Part shown: piece after piece, positions 1 through 5,790 of the stretch
Layout of the letters: every line of letters begins with the position of its first letter
How positions within the stretch are numbered: the stretch's first letter is position 1
Origin: Candidatus Sumerlaeota bacterium
GTDB taxonomy: Bacteria; Sumerlaeota; Sumerlaeia; SLMS01
Length of the DNA stretch: 6,007 bases
Assembly: GCA_020850785.1 (NCBI GenBank)
Contig: JADZDZ010000072.1
Coordinates: forward strand, 1-6,007
Direction: 5' to 3'
Notes under the pieces: model-generated
The model's input: the letters and a program-made list of their open reading frames with translations, nothing else
What the model was told of the DNA's origin: nothing
The model's database searches: none
Position numbers and translations under genes: made by a program

Positions 1-375
1 GCGGCGTCGATTTTGGCGAAGGTGACGCGTGACCGGATGATGGATGCCTATGCGGAGGAGTTCCCCCAGTACGGCTGGGAGAGGAACCGGGGCTATCCGA
101 CGGCGGATCACTACGCGGCGCTGGCGGAACATGGGCCGACGATCCTTCACCGCATGACGTTTCAGGGCGTGGGATTTTTCGCGGAACAGCCGCGGCGCTC
201 CCCGACCTTTTTGTCGATTCGCGAGCGGCTTGTGTCGATTACCGTGGAGCACGAGGGGGAGACGCGGGAATCATGGCGGCGAACGCTGGCGGAACACGAG
301 CATCGGCTGCCGCCGCCGGACCTGCAGGAACTTCAAATGTTGATCGAGGAACGCCTCGCCAAAAAGGGACTCTGA
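1..375 (+). CDS. rnhB: Ribonuclease HII, C-terminal part (5' end outside window)
   Basis: RNase HII cuts the RNA strand of RNA:DNA hybrids and starts removal of single ribonucleotides left in DNA; it is cytoplasmic. The reading frame is open from base 1, so the gene begins upstream; 124 residues are visible. They open with the family signature AASILAKVTRDRMM, whose Asp (visible residue 11) matches the fourth metal-binding acid of the DEDD active site. PQYGW, the GYPT motif and EHGPTILHRMTF follow, in the order usual for RnhB. The other three catalytic acids lie outside the window. After HRMTFQGV the protein continues for about 70 residues, ending in a charged helical stretch, whereas compact RnhB proteins stop soon after this point. 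A TTG at base 13 could be mistaken for a start but lies inside the conserved motif. The stop codon overlaps the purS start by one base. Identification is secure; the role of the tail is unknown. Confidence 0.93.
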   Translation, partial: AASILAKVTRDRMMDAYAEEFPQYGWERNRGYPTADHYAALAEHGPTILHRMTFQGVGFFAEQPRRSPTFLSIRERLVSITVEHEGETRESWRRTLAEHEHRLPPPDLQELQMLIEERLAKKGL

Positions 376-626
376 TGACGTATCGCGCGCGCATTCATGT
401 GATGTTGAAAAAGGACGTTGCCGACGTGCAGGGCATCGCCATCCAGCAATCGCTGCACCGCCACGGTGCGCCGGTGAAGGAGGTGAAGGCGGGGAAGTAT
501 TTCGAGATCGAGTTGGACTGCGGTGATGAGGCGACGGCGCGCGCGAAGGTGGAGGAGTTGGCGAATGGCACCTTCGCCAATCCCGTCATCGAGCGGTACT
601 GGTATGACCTGGTGGCTGACAAGTAG
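375..626 (+). CDS. purS: Phosphoribosylformylglycinamidine synthase subunit PurS
   Basis: PurS is the small subunit of the three-part FGAM synthase (PurS, PurQ, PurL), which converts FGAR to FGAM with glutamine and ATP in de novo purine synthesis. PurS dimers bridge the glutaminase PurQ and the synthase PurL. The 83-residue product has the usual PurS length. It shows DVQG (17-20), the GKYFE strand (40-44) and a C-terminal NPVIERYWYDLV stretch (69-80), matching the NTVIEDY-like ending of the family. The ATG at 375 shares its A with the rnhB stop (TGATG), and AAGGGA at 364-369 gives a Shine-Dalgarno five bases upstream. The same frame stays open back to 273, but that region codes rnhB in another frame and has no PurS-like sequence. 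purQ and purL are not next to it: the following gene is convergent lon. Translation is probably coupled to rnhB. Confidence 0.93.
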   Translation: MTYRARIHVMLKKDVADVQGIAIQQSLHRHGAPVKEVKAGKYFEIELDCGDEATARAKVEELANGTFANPVIERYWYDLVADK

Positions 627-637
627 CTGGAAATGGT

Positions 638-659
638 GCGTGGGCGGAGACGCCCTCGC
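638..659. terminator. Possible weak hairpin between convergent purS and lon
   Basis: In the 58-bp gap between the two stop codons, GGGCG (642-646) pairs with CGCCC (651-655) around a GAGA tetraloop. After a T-T mismatch the stem extends by GCG (638-640) with CGC (657-659). The position suits a shared end signal for two converging transcripts. No T-run follows on either strand, so it is not a classic intrinsic terminator. It may be an attenuating or RNA-stabilising hairpin, or chance in GC-rich DNA. Confidence 0.3.
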
Positions 660-684
660 CGCCAAGAGCGCGCGTTCCGCTACT

Positions 685-3180
685 TCATTTCAGCGATGCG
701 TGGATGTATTGTTTTGCGTTGTCGAAGAATGAAACGGTGATGGCTTTCCTGACGGTTTCGGGGACTTCGCTGAAGTCGGCTTCGTTGTGTTTCGGCAACA
801 GCACCTTGCGGATGCCGGCGCGGTGGGCGGCGAGGCACTTCTCCTTGATGCCGCCGACGGGCATGACGTTTCCACGCAGGGTGATTTCGCCGGTCATTGC
901 GACATAGTCCTTGGTGGGGCGGCCGCTGATGAGGCTGGCGAGTGCCGTTGCGATGGCAACACCGGCGCTGGGGCCATCCTTGGGCGTGGCGCCGGCGGGC
1001 ACGTGAACGTGGTATTCGAATTTCTTGAAGTCGTCGGCGTTGAGTTTGAATTCCTCGTGGTTTGAACGCAGGTAGGTCAGCGCGGCCTGGGCGGACTCCT
1101 TCATGACGTCGCCAAGCTGGCCGGTGAGTTTGAGGGCGCCTTCGCCGGGGTAGCGGGCGGCCTCGATGAAGAGGATGGCACCGCCGACCTGCGTCCACGC
1201 GAGGCCGATGGAGACGCCGGGGCGGCCCATGCGCTCCGCGACTTCCTGGAAGCTCTTTTTCTTGCCGAGGTATTTTTCCAGATTCTGCGGGGTGATGGTG
1301 ACCTTGGTGGGTTTCTCGCGCTTTGCGGGCGCGGGCGTTTCTTTTTTCTTTTTGGACTTCTTTCCGGGTAGTGGCTCCCTGCGGTCCTGTGCGGATTCGT
1401 ATTCCGCCACGCTCATGGCCACCTTGCGGCAGACTTTGCTGATTTCCCGCTGCAGGTTGCGCACACCGGCTTCGGATGTGTATTCGTGGATGATGTTCTT
1501 GAGGGCGGGCTTGGTGAAGACGAGGTCCTTGGCGCGCAGGCCGGAGTTTTCGCGTTCGCGCGGAACGAGGTAGCGCGCGGCGATTTCCTGCTTTTCGAGG
1601 TCGGTGTAACCGGCGATGCGGATGATTTCCATGCGGTCGCGCAGCGGTTCGGGAATCGCGTCGATGGTGTTTGCCGTGGTGATGAACATGACCTTGGACA
1701 GATCGACGGGCATGTCCATGTAATGATCGGTGAAGTGGAAGTTTTGTTCGGGATCGAGGACTTCGAGCAGCGCCGATGCAGGGTCGCCGCGGAAGTCGGA
1801 GCCGAGCTTGTCGATCTCATCCAGCATGATGAGGGGATTGTTCACGCCGGCGTCCTTCAGGGACTTGATGATGCGTCCCGGCATGGAGCCAACGTAGGTG
1901 CGGCGGTGGCCGCGGATTTCCGCTTCGTCGCGCATTCCGCCGAGGGAAAAATTCTGGAACTTGCGTCCCGTGGCGCGGGCGACGGATCGGCCGAGGGAGG
2001 TTTTGCCAACGCCGGGAGGGCCGGTGAGGCAGAGGATCGGGCCCTTGAGGTTCCCCTTCTTCAGGCGGATGACGCTGAGGAATTCGAGGATGCGTTCCTT
2101 CACCTGTTCGAGGCCGTAGTGGTCCTCGTCGAGGATTTGGCGGGCCTTGTCGATGTCGATGTGGTCATCGCTGGAAACATTCCAGGGGATGTCGAGGATC
2201 CATTCCAGGTAGGTGCGGATGACGCCGTATTCGGCGGCGGCGGTGGGCATTCCCTGCAGGCGGCTGAGTTCCTTTTCCGCCACCTTGCGGGCGTGGTCGG
2301 GCATCTTGGCTTCCTTGATGCGCGCGGCGAGCGTGTCCAGTTCGGCCTCGTGGGGGTCTGCTTCGCCGAGTTCCTTGCGGATCGCCTTCAATTGCTGGTT
2401 CAGGAAGAAGGATCGCTGGCCGCGATCGACCTCCTCGCGCACCTCGTCGTTGATGCGGCTGCCGATTTCGAGCATGTGGACTTCACGGCCGAGCAGCGAC
2501 TGGACCTTGCGAAGGCGGGCCTTGGTGTTTTCCTCCTCCAGGATGGGAAGGATGTCGGTGGCCTTCACGGGGAGGTTGGACGCCACGAGGTCTGCCATTT
2601 TTCCGGGGCCGTCAACGTTCATGGCGGCGACGGCGAGTTCCTCGGAAAGCGCGGACAGGTTGATGGCGCGCTGGAGGTTTTCCAGCGTCAGCTTCATCAT
2701 TGCCTCAACTTCGGGGTCGCCGGTTTTTGCGTCGCGATCCTCCAGCACCTTCACGCGGCCGCGAAGGAATGGTTCGGTGGCAACAAGCTCCTCCAAGCGC
2801 ACGCGGCAGATGCCATGCAGCAGCAGGCGCAGTGAGCCGTCGGGAATGCGGAGCATTCGCAGGATGCTGCAGAGCGTCCCCGTGGAGAAGAATTTTGACG
2901 CGGGTGCGCCGCTGCGCCCGTTGCCGTTGTCCCCGGCGGCCTGCGCGGGTTGTTCGCCGGCGATGGGGTGAAAGATGGCGATCATGCGATCGCCCTTCAT
3001 GACGCTTTCAACGACGGCCTTCGCGCGTTCGTCGGAGATGACGACGGGGGCAATCATCAAGGGGAAGACCACAACGCCCTCAAGGGGCAGGATGGCAAGC
3101 TCACTGGGAACGTCGGGCTGGGAGAGCACGGGTGCCGGGACGCTGGTTCCTTGTGATACACTATGCGGGTCGAACTTCAC
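685..3180 (-). CDS. lon: ATP-dependent protease La (LonA)
   Basis: Lon is a cytoplasmic hexameric AAA+ protease that unfolds and degrades damaged and short-lived regulatory proteins. In order, the 831-residue product has the N-terminal LAN domain starting LAILPLEGVVVFPL (28-41); a helical region with FFLNQQLKAIRKELGE (258-273); Walker A GPPGVGKT (387-394); Walker B LIMLDE (450-455); the sensor-1 region TTAN (501-504); PLRDRME (512-518); and a sensor-2-like GVRNLQREI (572-580). The protease domain has PKDGPSAG with catalytic Ser738 and GGIKEK with Lys779, so the Ser-Lys dyad is intact. I chose GTG 3180 because AAAGGA (3192-3187) sits six bases upstream. The frame runs back to an ATG at 3303, but those 41 residues are Pro/Ala/Arg-rich and unlike Lon. 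The protein is longer than the roughly 780-residue classical LonA because of two inserts: a Gly/Ala/Asn-rich one near 76-98 and a Lys-rich one near 599-626. No CIRCE element is seen upstream. Confidence 0.97.
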   Translation of the reverse strand: MKFDPHSVSQGTSVPAPVLSQPDVPSELAILPLEGVVVFPLMIAPVVISDERAKAVVESVMKGDRMIAIFHPIAGEQPAQAAGDNGNGRSGAPASKFFSTGTLCSILRMLRIPDGSLRLLLHGICRVRLEELVATEPFLRGRVKVLEDRDAKTGDPEVEAMMKLTLENLQRAINLSALSEELAVAAMNVDGPGKMADLVASNLPVKATDILPILEEENTKARLRKVQSLLGREVHMLEIGSRINDEVREEVDRGQRSFFLNQQLKAIRKELGEADPHEAELDTLAARIKEAKMPDHARKVAEKELSRLQGMPTAAAEYGVIRTYLEWILDIPWNVSSDDHIDIDKARQILDEDHYGLEQVKERILEFLSVIRLKKGNLKGPILCLTGPPGVGKTSLGRSVARATGRKFQNFSLGGMRDEAEIRGHRRTYVGSMPGRIIKSLKDAGVNNPLIMLDEIDKLGSDFRGDPASALLEVLDPEQNFHFTDHYMDMPVDLSKVMFITTANTIDAIPEPLRDRMEIIRIAGYTDLEKQEIAARYLVPRERENSGLRAKDLVFTKPALKNIIHEYTSEAGVRNLQREISKVCRKVAMSVAEYESAQDRREPLPGKKSKKKKETPAPAKREKPTKVTITPQNLEKYLGKKKSFQEVAERMGRPGVSIGLAWTQVGGAILFIEAARYPGEGALKLTGQLGDVMKESAQAALTYLRSNHEEFKLNADDFKKFEYHVHVPAGATPKDGPSAGVAIATALASLISGRPTKDYVAMTGEITLRGNVMPVGGIKEKCLAAHRAGIRKVLLPKHNEADFSEVPETVRKAITVSFFDNAKQYIHASLK

Positions 3181-3186
3181 TGAAAA

Positions 3187-3192
3187 TCCTTT
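3187..3192 (-). promoter_or_regulatory. Ribosome binding site that fixes the lon GTG start
   Basis: Read on the minus strand this is AAAGGA, six bases before GTG 3180. No comparable site was noticed before the ATG at 3303. The GTG start also places the first LAN-domain strand about 27 residues into the protein, which is normal for Lon. This is the main reason for shortening the open frame. Confidence 0.75.
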
Positions 3193-3380
3193 ATTTGGGG
3201 CAGGTGCCGGGAGAGCATCAAATTCCGCGCCACCACGCAAGCAAGATTGGGCGGTGATGGCGCCGGGCGGGGCGCGGCTGCGAGGGGCGGTTCGGAGCGG
3301 CAAATTTCGCCACGAAAGTCGCGTGCGGAAGCGGGCCGGGCGGGGTTGCGTGTGGGCGTTTCCGACGGCGACGGAAAGGT

Positions 3381-3396
3381 GTATAGATGTCTATAC
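3381..3396. promoter_or_regulatory. Perfect 7-2-7 dyad, candidate operator between lon and the VanZ-like gene
   Basis: GTATAGA (3381-3387) and TCTATAC (3390-3396) are exact inverted copies separated by TG. The site stands out as an AT-rich island within the GC-rich 275-bp region between the divergent lon (start 3180) and VanZ-like (start 3456) genes. Length and symmetry fit a dimeric helix-turn-helix repressor. TATAGA occurs on both strands inside it and could also act as a poor -10 element, but I find no convincing -35 at 16-18 bp on either side. It lies about 200 bp from lon and 60 bp from the VanZ-like start, so control of the latter is more likely. The regulator is not in the window and its family cannot be named. 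No other clear signal was seen in 3181-3455. Confidence 0.4.
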
Positions 3397-3455
3397 GAAT
3401 CGATCGGCGGTAATTTTCTGCTATCCTTCGCTTGGATGCGGGGTAGCATGGGGCC

Positions 3456-3896
3456 ATGACCTCCCACGTTCTTTCCGTCATCACGCTCGTGGTTCTCGTC
3501 GCCGTGATTTACTGGCTCGGCGGGCGGGGTTTTGGGCGTGCGCAGTCGCAGGGGTGGATTGACCGGATGCGGCATCATCCGCGGCTTCATGGCTGGCTGG
3601 AAAGGAATCACAGCGCGTTGCGCGCGTCGGCCCACTATATTGAATTCGGCGGCTTGTTTCTTGTGCTGTACTGGGTGTGGGATGCGCTGTGGGGGCCGGG
3701 AGGCTTCCGGGTCCGCGCGTTGCCCATGGTGGTGATCGCGCCGCTGTGCGCGCTGGCGGCCCACTTGGATGAATTGCACCAGCTTCGCAGCGGCGGGCGG
3801 CAGTACCGGCGGGAGGATTTCCTGCATTCCTGCAAGGGGATTGCGCTGGCTGCGGGGATTGTGGTGCTGCAGGACGTGGTTCGGCGCCTGCTTTGA
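3456..3896 (+). CDS. VanZ-like family small membrane protein
   Basis: This 146-residue protein has four likely membrane helices (about 4-22, 60-79, 87-104 and 124-142). A basic, His-rich loop (about 24-55) lies between helices 1 and 2. It carries the VanZ-like pattern: a His and Glu at the start of helix 2 (SAHYIEFGGL, His60 and Glu63), DELHQL after helix 3 (Asp105, Glu106, His108, Gln109), then an Arg-rich segment with Asp121 ahead of helix 4. The family is named after VanZ of the Tn1546 vancomycin/teicoplanin cluster. Most chromosomal members have no proven function, and nothing nearby suggests glycopeptide resistance. ATG 3456 lies in a short palindrome, CATGGGGCCATG; no strong Shine-Dalgarno precedes it, and the earlier ATGs at 3436 and 3448 are out of frame. 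It is likely a single-gene unit, since a terminator follows. Family assignment rests on motif pattern only. Confidence 0.78.
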   Translation: MTSHVLSVITLVVLVAVIYWLGGRGFGRAQSQGWIDRMRHHPRLHGWLERNHSALRASAHYIEFGGLFLVLYWVWDALWGPGGFRVRALPMVVIAPLCALAAHLDELHQLRSGGRQYRREDFLHSCKGIALAAGIVVLQDVVRRLL

Positions 3897-3905
3897 ACCG
3901 GCGCG

Positions 3906-3944
3906 CCCCCTCATTCCGGCCTTGCAAACAAAGGGGGTTTTTTT
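3906..3944 (+). terminator. Intrinsic terminator after the VanZ-like gene
   Basis: CCCCCT (3906-3911) can pair with AGGGGG (3932-3937), and seven T residues follow directly (3938-3944). It starts nine bases after the VanZ-like stop codon. The 20-base loop is longer than usual and the stem is only six pairs, but the G/C stem and T-run placement are right. It separates this gene from clpS. Confidence 0.65.
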
Positions 3945-4008
3945 CTACGGTGCTTCCCCACCGATCAAAAGACAACACACCCCATACCTGACGAGCCAAC
4001 GCCCTTTC

Positions 4009-4344
4009 ATGTCGCCGAGTGGTGCCACCACGGAAACGCTTCCGAGCGAGCAGACCGCCACGCTTGTGGAGAACGCCCGCCTGTATGAACTGATTCTGTT
4101 CAACGATGACGATCATTCCTACCAGTACGTGATTGAGATGCTGGGGAACCTGTTCGGGCTTAGCCCGCAGGATGCGTTCAGCATCACCTACGATGTGGAC
4201 TTCATTGGTCAGGCGGTGGTGAAAACGTGTCCGCTTGAGGAGGCGATGATCGGGCGCGATCAAATTCACAACTACGGGCCGGATCACCGGCTGGAGAATA
4301 GCAGCGGGAGCATGCGCGCGGCGGTGCAGGAGGTGGGCGAGTGA
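4009..4344 (+). CDS. clpS: ClpS-like adaptor of the Clp protease, variant recognition site
   Basis: ClpS binds proteins with destabilising N-terminal residues and delivers them to the ClpA unfoldase of ClpAP. The 111-residue product has a flexible N-terminal arm (1-24), then YELILFNDDDHSYQYVIEML (26-45), matching the YKVILVNDD...FVIDVL core of ClpS, with the conserved Asn-Asp-Asp at 32-34. GQAVV (67-71) and a Glu-rich helix follow. Three differences from E. coli ClpS stand out by hand alignment. The His that contacts the substrate alpha-amine (His66, in VHYQG) is Asp64 here (VDFIG). The gatekeeper Met40 is Tyr38. The C-terminal end NYGPDHRL...SGSMRAAV replaces the ARENEHPLLCTLE ending. I recall similar Asp-bearing forms in Planctomycetota and Verrucomicrobiota, so this is probably a lineage variant. 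ATG 4009 is the likely start although no clear Shine-Dalgarno precedes it; upstream codons in frame do not look like ClpS. The stop overlaps moaB. Confidence 0.87.
   Translation: MSPSGATTETLPSEQTATLVENARLYELILFNDDDHSYQYVIEMLGNLFGLSPQDAFSITYDVDFIGQAVVKTCPLEEAMIGRDQIHNYGPDHRLENSSGSMRAAVQEVGE
4328..4335 (+). promoter_or_regulatory. Strong Shine-Dalgarno for moaB inside the end of clpS
   Basis: AGGAGGTG lies within the last codons of clpS. It is five bases before GTG 4341 and eight before ATG 4344, so either codon could be used and the spacing does not decide. It implies that moaB is translated from the clpS message. Confidence 0.7.
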
Positions 4345-4865
4345 TGTCCCAATCGACGCAGTTGCATCGGCGCGAGGCGGCAAAGCTGCCGACGGTGGGC
4401 GTGGCGGTCATCACGATCAGCGACACGCGGACGGAGGAGACGGACGAATCGGGGAAACTTGTGCGGCAGCTTCTTGAAGCCGCGGGGCATCGCGTGGATG
4501 TCTATACAATCCTGAAGGATGAGCCTGATATGATCAGCGCGGAGGTGCGGCGGCTAACGGCCGAGGGCGCGGTGCAGGCGATCATCACGAACGGCGGCAC
4601 GGGAATCGCGCCGCGTGACGGGACGTTCGAGGCCGTGAGCGGCCTCCTGCAGCGGGAGCTTCCCGGCTTCGGGGAGATTTTTCGGATGCTGAGCTACCAC
4701 GAGGTTGGCGCGGCGGCGATGCTGTCGCGCGCGGTCGCGGGGTTGCGCGGGAAGACCTTCATCTTTTGCATTCCCGGAAGTGCGAATGCGGTGCGCGTTG
4801 CGATGGAAAAATTGATTGTTCCGGAACTGGCCCACCTGGTGTGGGAAGCAAATCGAAGGGGCTGA
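4344..4865 (+). CDS. moaB: Molybdenum cofactor biosynthesis protein B (MoaB/Mog fold)
   Basis: MoaB belongs to the MoCF-biosynthesis fold, which binds molybdopterin; related Mog/MoaB proteins adenylylate it before molybdenum or tungsten insertion. From ATG 4344 the product has 173 residues. VAVITISDTRTEETDESG (20-37) matches the first strand and loop of bacterial MoaB. TNGGTG (82-87) followed by PRD (90-92) forms the nucleotide/pterin loop. GFGEIFRMLSYHEVG (108-122), SRAVAG (128-133) and IPGS (143-146) complete the family pattern. The GFGE-FR-LS form is more like MoaB than MogA. The start overlaps the clpS stop by one base (TGATG). GTG 4341, one codon earlier, is an equally possible start and would give a four-base GTGA overlap. 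No other molybdenum cofactor gene is in the window, so the link with clpS appears to be one of shared transcription only. Confidence 0.92.
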   Translation: MSQSTQLHRREAAKLPTVGVAVITISDTRTEETDESGKLVRQLLEAAGHRVDVYTILKDEPDMISAEVRRLTAEGAVQAIITNGGTGIAPRDGTFEAVSGLLQRELPGFGEIFRMLSYHEVGAAAMLSRAVAGLRGKTFIFCIPGSANAVRVAMEKLIVPELAHLVWEANRRG

Positions 4866-4993
4866 GGCTTTCGCGACGGCGGGAAGTTCCCGGCTGGCGC
4901 CGCCGGTTGGTTTACGGAAAGGCTAGCGTCCCCCTGCCGTCTCCGTGGAGTGTGAAGGGCTGGCGGCAAAAAATCTCAAAGGACTTTGATCCC

Positions 4994-5734
4994 ATGAAAA
5001 AGATAATCGCAAAGTTTGGAATGGCAGTGATGGCGGCGGCGCTGGTGGCGGCTCCGTGCATGCTGAATGCGGAAACCCCGCAGGAACTGATGGCACGCAT
5101 GAAGGCAAAGAGCGATGCGCTGACGTCGTGGGAAATGAAGATGGAAAACAGCACGAAGGCGTCGGGCTTCGAGACGCTGGGAACGATCACCACCATCAGC
5201 AAGCGCGATGGCGGCGTGGTGAAAAGCTATTCGGAAATGACGTCGGAAACGAAGATGCAGGGGATGCCGTCGCAGAAGACGAACAGCAAGGTGATCAGCG
5301 ACGGCAAGACGATGTGGGTGGAGATGAAGCTGGGCGACAAGGTGACGGTGATGAAGTCCCCCTACAAGGTGGATGCGACCAGCATCGAGGGCCTGCAGGA
5401 TATCATGAACGAAGGAAAGTGGGAAGTGAAGCCGAATGAAACCGTCGATGGCCAGGTTTGCAACGTGCTTACGGGGACGATGGAAATGGGCGGCCAGTCC
5501 ATCACTTCAACCTACTGGATCAGCGAGAAGACGGGGCACTTCACCAAGATCGTCGTCGGTGGTGGCGCATTGCCGGCGGAGAACGTCACGAAGGTGACTT
5601 CCTTCAAGGAGAATCCCCCTGTTGATGATTCGAAGTTCAACTACACGCCGCCAGCGGGTGCGCAGGTGATGGACGCGGCAGCGATGGGCGGAGGAGCAAA
5701 GGCGGCGGCTCCGGCGGCTCCCGCGACGAAGTGA
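4994..5734 (+). CDS. Secreted LolA-like (lipoprotein-carrier fold) protein
   Basis: The 246-residue product begins with a clear Sec signal peptide: KKIIAK, then a hydrophobic stretch to about residue 22, with likely cleavage after Ala26 (LNA/ET). AAPC at 19-22 is not a good lipobox because Pro precedes Cys, so a soluble periplasmic protein is more likely than a lipoprotein. The mature part opens with TPQELMARMKAKSDALTSW, the amphipathic helix typical of LolA and related outer-membrane lipoprotein-sorting proteins. Alternating strands follow (ISDGKTMWVEM, 101-111), then DSKFNYTPPAGAQVMD (212-227), close to the DSKFTFTPPAGA-like ending of LolA-fold proteins. The last roughly 20 residues are Gly/Ala/Pro-rich and probably disordered. 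ATG 4994 is supported by AAAGGA (4978-4983) and by the signal peptide; the frame is open further upstream but overlaps moaB. It is probably a single-gene unit, with a 128-bp gap before it and a strong terminator after. True LolA function is not shown. Confidence 0.75.
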   Translation: MKKIIAKFGMAVMAAALVAAPCMLNAETPQELMARMKAKSDALTSWEMKMENSTKASGFETLGTITTISKRDGGVVKSYSEMTSETKMQGMPSQKTNSKVISDGKTMWVEMKLGDKVTVMKSPYKVDATSIEGLQDIMNEGKWEVKPNETVDGQVCNVLTGTMEMGGQSITSTYWISEKTGHFTKIVVGGGALPAENVTKVTSFKENPPVDDSKFNYTPPAGAQVMDAAAMGGGAKAAAPAAPATK

Positions 5735-5758
5735 GCCGAGGTGGATGATTCATTTCCG

Positions 5759-5790
5759 GCCGCGCCCACAACGGGCGCGGCTTTTTTTTT
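5759..5790 (+). terminator. Strong intrinsic terminator after the LolA-like gene
   Basis: GCCGCGCCC (5759-5767) pairs perfectly over nine bases with GGGCGCGGC (5773-5781) around an ACAAC loop, and nine T residues follow (5782-5790). It starts 24 bases after the stop codon. This is the clearest regulatory signal in the window. Confidence 0.95.

Noticed and set aside
1486..2835. Long open frame (449 codons) on the plus strand opposite lon
   Set aside because: It is the antisense shadow of the GC-rich lon gene. Its translation is rich in repeated Val/Asp/Phe/Gly with no recognisable domain, and lon on the other strand is unambiguous.
2213..2971. Second long plus-strand frame opposite lon (252 codons)
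   Set aside because: The translation is Ser/Arg-rich low-complexity, the typical product of reading a high-GC gene backwards; no start signal or domain was seen.
3181..3260. Possible lon promoter (TTGCTT or TTGCGT as -35 on the minus strand)
   Set aside because: At 17-bp spacing the matching -10 hexamers are poor (TTGATG, TGCTCT). No CIRCE-type heat-shock element was found.
3305..3317. TTTCG-CCA-CGAAA inverted repeat upstream of lon
   Set aside because: Five-base arms with a three-base spacer can arise by chance; no promoter elements or second copy support it.
3447..3458. Palindrome CATGGGGCCATG over the VanZ-like start codon
   Set aside because: Arms of five bases are too short to stand out in this base composition, and part of it is fixed by the start codon.
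3481..4383. 300-codon minus-strand frame across the VanZ-like gene and clpS
   Set aside because: It runs through two well-supported plus-strand genes and a terminator, and its Arg/Ala/Pro-rich translation has no family features.
4498..4508. GATGTCTATAC repeated from the dyad at 3386-3396
   Set aside because: Only one arm is present and it encodes Asp-Val-Tyr-Thr within the conserved part of moaB, so the match is probably chance.
4890..4906. Hairpin CCGGC/GCCGG after moaB
   Set aside because: The stem is only five pairs and is followed by TTGGTTT rather than a clean T-run, so I do not call it a terminator.
5056..5439. Plus-strand frame inside the LolA-like gene
   Set aside because: It is a Gly/Asp/Glu-rich frame-shifted shadow; the overlapping frame has a signal peptide and LolA-like motifs.
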